Shown here: one piece after another, positions 57,401 to 64,000 of the stretch
Layout of the letters: the number at the start of each line of letters is the position of its first letter
Position numbering within the stretch: the stretch's first letter is position 1
From: Phycomyces nitens
Taxonomy: Eukaryota; Mucoromycota; Mucoromycetes; Mucorales; Phycomycetaceae
DNA: 64,000 bases
Assembly (NCBI GenBank): GCA_022702545.1
Contig: JAHRBC010000001.1
Coordinates: forward strand, 5,208,001-5,272,000
Direction of reading: 5' to 3'
The notes under the pieces: generated by a model
What the model saw: only the letters and a program-made list of their open reading frames with translations
Told to the model about the DNA's origin: nothing
The model's database searches: none
Translations under genes and position numbers: made by a program

Positions 57401-58343
57401 TGTAAGGGATAGAGAAACAAGAGGCGACAGTGAAAATGTGAAGTCAGCTTCTGCCCTATTCTGGAAAAAAAATTGATGGCGCGCACGCGTCCTTTCAGTT
57501 GTATTCTGTGTGTATTTTTATAGTGAAAGAGAAAACTCCAACAGACCAATCATGTATAAGTACAATGGTTGCCATGACAACCAAATGACTGGAATTTAAA
57601 AAAAAAATTAAAAAAGACAGGAACATGTTTAGGGTACAGTAAAGAAGTACAAAGAAAAACTTATCCAATCGGTCTCTGTTTGGTATTCAATTGAGCTGGA
57701 ACCTTGACGAATTTAGATTCAAAAGCTTATAAATATAAATTTGTGTTTTCTTGATTTCTGTTATCCCTCGGATAATGTTTATGATAGGCCAACCAAAGAT
57801 CTCGTTACACCACTCTAAACACGGTTTGACTAGTAGTTTGTAAAGAAAGGGCAATAACAAATGTTCCGAAATACTGGTCCCAATATTTTTTTTGTATCTG
57901 TCAATATTCAAGGCATAATTAAAGCACCGAAAAATAGAGAGTCAAGAACATGCTGCCTTTTTTATATTTATATTTATTTGAATCACTCCATGTCTCGACA
58001 GATCTACATCAGAACCATCAATAACTATAAGAATTTAGGTTATAAAGCAGACTTTTTATTGCTGGAGCAATATGGGATAGATTTCCTATAGCTATTCTTG
58101 AAAATGCTGGCATACCTATACAAACAGTGGATATTATGACCAAAAAGGGGAAAAGTATAAAGATTGCCAAAGTCTTTAATGAATACGGACTTTATATGAC
58201 TAGAGTCTATGTCTTTTATTCTTACAATCTCCCAAATATTCTGTTTTATAAACAAGATAACCAGGACAAGAAAGTCAAAGAGGTCCAATTCGTGATTTGA
58301 TGGGACCCATAATCTTTATCCCTTAATTGTATGAATCTGTATT
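57401..58343. other. RAD51 upstream region with degraded open frames
   Basis: 940 bp. On the + strand two frames (57978-58091 and about 58045-58300) join by a frame change: NYKNLGYKADFLLLEQYGID, then RFPIAILENAGIPIQTVDIM. They look like a decayed gene, possibly mobile, because they directly abut transposon copy 2. The family is not recognised. Confidence 0.4.
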
Positions 58344-58955
58344 TACAGTGTATCTTATCCAACTTTGGGTATATAGGGAGTAATAGTCTCTGTTTTGTTA
58401 TGTCTGTCCAGAACATTCATACTAATTCCATGAATTTAACCACAAATTTTCTTTTCTTAGAAAAGGTTTGATTTGTGAAAAACAAATGGTATCAAATGGA
58501 AGCTATCAATACTTATATTTACTCTCTTTTGTGCATATTCTTTTACATCTGTAGGATATCCAACCTTTGACCAACTACAGTTTCTTATCAACAAAGACAC
58601 ACTTTTCACAGATATGCTTGTATAACCCAGGAAGAGAGACTTGAGACCTTTAAAATGTTTACACGACTTTTGCCTTGCTTCTTCAAGAACAATATATGGG
58701 TTATTGACAAACGTTGTTGATTGAGGTTTAGGAATTGTATCGAAATCAATAAGCATTAAAGGCTGCCATTTACGATGGCTGTATTATCATATTCCTCAAT
58801 AGGACTGTCATCAAAGCCTAGAAGCGATTCTTCTTTAAGGTTATAATGACTAAAGTCCATTTTTTTGGAATTAAATGAAAAAGAGTCTCAATTGATAATA
58901 TGATTTTGTCTAAAAAGATTCCAAAGTTGTCTCAATCTCAAGCCAAAACACTGTA
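58344..58955 (-). mobile_element. internally deleted IS630/Tc1-like transposon, copy 2
   Basis: A 612-bp element bounded by TACAGTGT on the left (58344) and ACACTGTA on the right (to 58955), each at a TA dinucleotide. Its sequence is colinear with copy 1 (28313 onward): GAGATTGAGACAAC near the outer end, the ATG at 58860 followed by DFSHYNLKEESLLGFDD, then LIDFDTIPKPQSTT and HFKGLKSLFLGYTSI, and finally the GTTGGATAAG block next to the left end. At least three internal blocks present in copy 1 are missing, including the whole HTH region (copy 1, about 28595-28890). It cannot encode a transposase; it may once have moved in trans. Confidence 0.75.
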
Positions 58956-59040
58956 TTAATTTATAAAGGTAAATAAGTAAAAACGGGCGTTTTATACACA
59001 CGCACTCCAAAAGACCCGATTTATTTTTCGTAGTGGGCAA

Positions 59041-59135
59041 TAGTAATAATAATAATAATCGTAGTAATAATCGTAATAAAAATAATAGTAGGCATAGTAG
59101 TAAAAATAAAAATAATAATAGTAATGGCAGGAATA
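59041..59135. repeat. degenerate (AAT/AGT)n triplet tract
   Basis: About 95 bp of AAT, AGT and AAA triplets between transposon copy 2 and the 3' end of the RasGAP gene. Confidence 0.85.
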
Positions 59136-59202
59136 GTAAAAAAAAACCATCTTCTTCTTAATCTAATTTTAAAGAAGAAAATGAAATACAAAAGAAAAAT
59201 AT

Positions 59203-62200
59203 TTACGCAATCACACGCTCCACTAATTCACTAGCCAGCTTCGCATTTTGAGCCGAGTTTGCTGCTCCAACCCCAAACGTAGGATCACACAACGAAGAGA
59301 ATCTCAGTTCTTGAAGAAGAGACTTTAGTGTAGGTTTTCCAGGCTTCTTGATAAATACAGGGTCAGAGCAGGCCGTAAGCAAGATCGTCTTTACAGATTC
59401 CATGATTGCTTGGGTTTGACTGCTGATCACAATCTGGTTCATCTTTGGGAGCAAAAGTTCATATACAAAATGGAATACATCTGGCATAGAAACAGCCGCC
59501 TCAGCCAAAAGTCCATAGATAAATAGACGTTCGGATTCACTGTCTGAGCAATTCAATTGGGTTGCCAGCAACGAAATCAAAAGGAGTGCAGTGGTGTTGT
59601 CTGGTATATCAAGTTTGTCAAACAGTCCATAGCAAATACCGCCGGCCTGTATGTTGTCAACATCAAGCTCATTAATACCCGCAATTCTCAGTAGATCCTT
59701 GAGGACTTCATTTTTGGCAGCAATCGGAAGAAGAACAGTAATGTAGCCCAGGGTCTGCGCTTCACCAATAACATCTTCTTCCAACGGTACGCTCGCCATA
59801 TGTTTACATTCAATATTCAAGAATGTCGTCAAGCCTTGATAAATAGAATCCTTGCAGTCATTGTAACGGAGTCCTTTGATAAATATACCCGAGATCGCAA
59901 ACGAAAAGTGTGTGTCAAAGTTGACACCGCAGATACCATCGAGTTTTCGTGCAATATCAGCCACAGGTTCGCGTGCAGCCAAGAGGACAGAAGAAATCGT
60001 ATTATCTTCAAAGAAACCCGATACTTCCAGAGCATTTAATACTGCCTGGAGTAGACTTACTGCCATACCAAATGTTGAGCTATTATTGAGCTCAAGCAAG
60101 GCAATAGCAACCCAAAAGAGTTGTGGCAAGTAACGTGATTCTGTAGGAAGGCTCCTAACAATATTCTTTAAGCACATCATGATACTCATCACAAGGCTGG
60201 GATCCGATTCGTTAAAGATGGCCAGAGCGCCTCGTAGGGCCACTAGAATCTGGTAGAGCAAGTCATCATCTACTTCTTCACGGCCCAAACATCCAAGGAC
60301 AACAAATGCGCGCGGTTGGATCGCTGGATTAAATTGAAAAGCTGTACTGGCCACCAAGCTCATCCATCGAGCTCTCCATGCGTTACCCAGGTCTAGATTA
60401 TTTTATAAAGATAATTAAAACTTTAGCAAACAAACCCTCGGCATATTCAATAGATAAAGAATATATTTAATAAAAGAACATACCTGTAGATGGGGTACTG
60501 TATTGAAGGACTTCCAAACAAGTATTGACAATCGATTCGAGAGATGTCAAATGAATAAGTCCAGTAGTGTCGGTAGTTGTCTCTGTCGCAATGGTGAATG
60601 CATTTGTGTGAGGTTTGGCAAGTCCAAAAAGAAGACGCGCCTTTGATCCAGACATATCCTCCAGCAACAATTGGAGCTTCTTGACATTTGTGTCTGAAAT
60701 AGGCATGGAAGTACACAGAGATTGGATTACGTTGATAACGATACCGTGAACAGAAGCTCTAACCAATGTAGGCCCGACGCCTACAACCAAAGATACAATG
60801 TAGAATATCTCGGGGAGATAACTCTTTACAGGACCGTGGTTGTTGAAAGATACCATGAGCAAGAAGCGAATCAAGACAGCAATCTCAGTCCATGTTACAT
60901 GAGAAGTCAGTGTCCGCGTAGGTTTAAAGGAAGTCTTTTGGAGAACTTTGCGAAGTCGAGTGACAAGTTTTCCTCTAACCACCACATTGGAAAGAGTGAC
61001 AAATGTATCGGCCATAGTTTCTGCTTGAATAGAACCAACACCGTGTTCGTTGGAGTAAAAGATGAATGTGTCAAGGACAAGATCAAGGATATCTTCCACC
61101 CTTCCGATCGTCTTCCAAACCTTTGCTTGGATAAGCTTGTACATCTGGAGATTACATGTAAGTATAATACAAATGTATAAAAGTATAAAAGTACAAAAAT
61201 ACTTGCATCTGTTCGAGAAATTGTCAAGTCAATCAACAGTCGGATAATATCCTTTGTCTTTGCCAAATCTTCGGGAGAACCACGACAAAAGAGTGATAGG
61301 TTTGGGAGCCAAGGGCGCATGTAATCCAGACAGAGATAACGCAATGGCTCATTAGACTTTTGAAATCCAACAAAGCACTCGTTCAAGAACTCTAGTGTCA
61401 AATTTGGCTCTGATGCTGCCAATCTTTTGCTGATACTGACTACAAATTCAGTACTATTTGATGGAAGGCAAAGATCTATAGGATCAAAAATGTTATTCAG
61501 CTGTTTATCTGGGTGTTTTGATTCAGTAATTCAAACCTTTTGCATCAAGAAGTTGTCTACCAACATCAAAGTTGAATGCTCTACTGAGAGAGTATAGCAA
61601 ATTGTAGGCAGAAAGACGCAGATTAGGGTCAACACTGCCAATGTTGAGCAAGGCCATGTTAAGGAGTCTTCCAGGAACATCATTTGGGCGAACCACGCGT
61701 TCCGAAAGAGCCGTAGGTAGAGAAGCCTCGTATCTCTGTTTACTGTGCCGAAGAGTCTGAATATAGAAATGTTAAAGTTGAGTTGAAAACAGTAGAATAC
61801 AGCTCTTAGTTACCCCAACAATGACATCCTTCTTGAGAGAATGCAATACAATGTTTAGTCGATCTTTTCCGTGCCTGAAATTAAAGACATGCATATTGTC
61901 TAATCCCTGTCCATGTTGTCCAGTCTCGATATTATCAATCTCAGAAATATGGAATACATCATTCATAACCGTGCTGATGCCGATGAATATTTCCTGCTTT
62001 CGGACAGTTGTCAATTGAACGTATTCTGCGCTAACTTTCATTGTGATGGGAACGAGTGTTCTAAATTGCATTATACGGTTCACTGGGAAGAACATTGCAC
62101 TTGGAACAGTTTCCAGTCCGACTAATAGATAGAAATAACAATAGAATCAGTATTGGCAAGGGGATTGCTAGAAAAAAAAGTCTGGATACTTGCTTGTTGA

Positions 62201-64000
62201 TTTGGGAAGTCGAACTTCAGAAGGTGCAATGTATTCGTGAAGATCTGCCATTGAGACAACCAATGTCATCTTCTTGACAATCTTGTGGTGCACTGGATTT
62301 AAAAGTTTCTTCATATATTTGCGAAGATGAGAGTTTGGGTTCATGACAATGATGTTCTCTACTCTATCAGACACACCAAAAGGCAAGACCTGCAAGAGTT
62401 GGTTGACCCATTGGTTGGGAATTTCATTTGCTTGGTTAAATTGGGTAAGATCAATAACCAATTCAAAGCTTTTGTTTCCTAGACGCTCCATTGTCTACAA
62501 GATACACTGTCAATAAAGCAACCTTTATTCTAAGCCCACTTCATCTTACCTGCAAGATATGGTACACCATAAGCTCAAAATCAATGCTGTCCACAACCAC
62601 ATGGCGTGCAATATAGTAAAATACAGTTCTTCCTGCTTTTGATACACCACCTTCATAAAAGATACTTTTTGAGACAATAACATCAACGTTTCTACGGTGG
62701 TTCCGGCGCATAAACTCGGCAAACAACTGGTTGGTGGCCGTACATGAAAAATTCTTTAGTTCATTATGTCCTTGATCCAGAACCTCTGGTGGTTTGCCAA
62801 GCTGGGCGAGGAGGTTCGCAAACTTGTCAAGGTCTTGTCTCCAGCCGCTAAGTATTTCTTGGTTGTGAGATTGATAAGTTCGTCGAGTGGCCAGGTCTCT
62901 TGATATTCGCTCCATATTGTCGAAAAGAACACGGTGAAGGAGGGCATAGTCTTTTTCGCTCATTTCAACCCGGGTTTCAGTTATTGTATCTAAATCGTTG
63001 TCTTCGGGAACTTTTGCGATTATTCGCAAGAAACTGGCAACCTTGTAGATGTTTCTAGTCAGGAAATCATTAAGGACAATCATAAATGCTTCTTTTGACC
63101 CAAACAAGACATTGTTTGCTAAGTTTTGAATAATTTTGGTTGAAAGCAAATATCCACGACGCATTTCTCTCGTAAGAACTGTGCCATGTTTTAGCAAATC
63201 TTCTGATTCTGGAGAAACAATCGCGGGGCAGAAGAAGCGCAAGAATACAAAGGATCCAACAGCAGTGTTGCTCGCTTCGGGAAATCGGGTTCGAACAATT
63301 GTAGTGATGCAGTGGCATACTTCATGGAAAGATCTAACTCAAAGCACAAGCATTAATAATTGTTGGTGTAGAGAGTACCCAATCATTCAACTTACATTGG
63401 GGCTTGATCTGCAGATGAGCAGATTGCATCCAAGAACATTTCAGTAGCTGTGATGACATTCTCTTTATTCTTTACTACGTTTTCATTCGGACCGACTTTT
63501 GAAGGGTCAAGTTCATATGTGTTCTGACTTGGAGACCTTTCTCCCAATGCCAGAAACACTGGTCTCAGCACTGATCGTACATACTCTGAGCCATTCATCT
63601 TTGCAAAAATGGAAAGCAGGCGTGTTGCTACACTACTCTTTCTAAAAAGATCCACTTCACTTGCTATATAATTCATTACAGAAAGATTAGTTCTTTATGT
63701 CGAGGCTGTATCTTACAAATATAAGAAAATAATAATATAATTACCAGTTGTCTGTACTTCGCGTTCAATAAGTGCCTTTAAAAGTACCATGGTCTTGTTA
63801 CGAGATCTAAAGCTGACTAAAAGGGCTTGAACAACATTATCAATATCAGAGGCAGGACAAGCCTCGCAAAGAGACAATATGATATTAGGGCTATAGTCAA
63901 CAAGCATCTATAAAGTTAATGATTAGATACATGTACACATTTTCTTAAATTAAACATGTATTATGCTACTTACATCGATAAGCTTTTCATAACGATCAGT
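59203..64000 (-). CDS. neurofibromin/IRA-type RasGAP (C-terminal part; 5' end outside window)
   Basis: A GTPase-activating protein that switches off Ras (NF1, yeast Ira1/Ira2). Reading from 64000 downward: the exon ending TDRYEKLID, then NVVQALLVSFRSRNKTMVLL, the arginine-finger block DLFRKSSVATRLLSIFAK (Arg codon 63641-63643), and FLRFFCPAIVSPES with KIIQNLANNVLFGSKEAF of the GAP core. A Sec14/CRAL-TRIO-like module follows (SIFYEGGVSKAGRTVFYYIA; LVIDLTQFNQANEIPNQWVN) with the NF1-type PH domain (VPITMKVSAEYVQLTTVRKQ). The remainder is HEAT-like helical repeats to the end SELVERVIA. About ten introns are visible. All GAP signature residues look intact. Confidence 0.92.

Overview
The window is nuclear DNA of a filamentous fungus, most likely Mucoromycota (Mucorales-type). 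Genes are closely spaced and have many short introns (about 55-110 bp). Exons are moderately GC-rich, while introns and spacers are strongly AT-rich. A neurofibromin-type RasGAP, an AGGF1-like FHA/G-patch protein, and an IS630/Tc1-mariner family common in Mucorales all fit. The phylum call rests on family knowledge; no marker search was run.

Layout: 1-381, 3' end of an unrecognised basic-tailed protein (+). 1393-3920, PPPDE-thioredoxin-PUL protein (-). 4169-4821, ribosomal protein uL22/RPL17 (-). 4956-5709, two unrecognised coding-like runs (-). 7024-9036, AzgA-like purine permease (+). 9427-9732, mitoribosomal Mrp10/mS37 (-). 10569-11772, secreted KRE9/KNH-like protein (+). 12101-14638, Rieske-AIF oxidoreductase (+). 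14949-16154, AGGF1-like protein (-). 18842-19357, NUDT15-like Nudix hydrolase (+). 19572-20618, DUF3020 regulator (+). 20893-21829, SR splicing factor (+). 22118-23948, Zn2Cys6 transcription factor (-). 25124-27636, coiled-coil protein with a C-terminal membrane anchor, possibly KASH (+). 27991-28062, tRNA-Pro(AGG) (-).

The accessory segment at 28.3-30.95 kb holds a decayed IS630/Tc1-like transposon followed by a decayed Fanzor/TnpB-like nuclease relic. A second, internally deleted copy of the same transposon lies at 58344-58955. Then come a secreted PLC-like phosphodiesterase (31393-32557, -), TVP23 (32829-33790, -), a tandem pair of Dal5-type MFS transporters with the same intron positions (35537-37263 and 38157-39905, +), a Slm1/2-like BAR-PH protein (41172-44151, -), a wax-synthase-type MBOAT (47166-48601, +), a variant-FYVE protein (52226-55355, +), RAD51 (55859-57400, -) and the C-terminal part of a neurofibromin/IRA RasGAP (59203 to beyond 64000, -).

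Most genes are housekeeping (translation, DNA repair, Ras/TORC2 signalling, membrane traffic, transport) and do not form one pathway. The most unusual items are the transposon-Fanzor relic block, several GC-AG introns that are needed to keep conserved reading frames, and coding-like stretches in the spacers that match no family I recognise. I found no CRISPR array, rRNA or intact mobile element.
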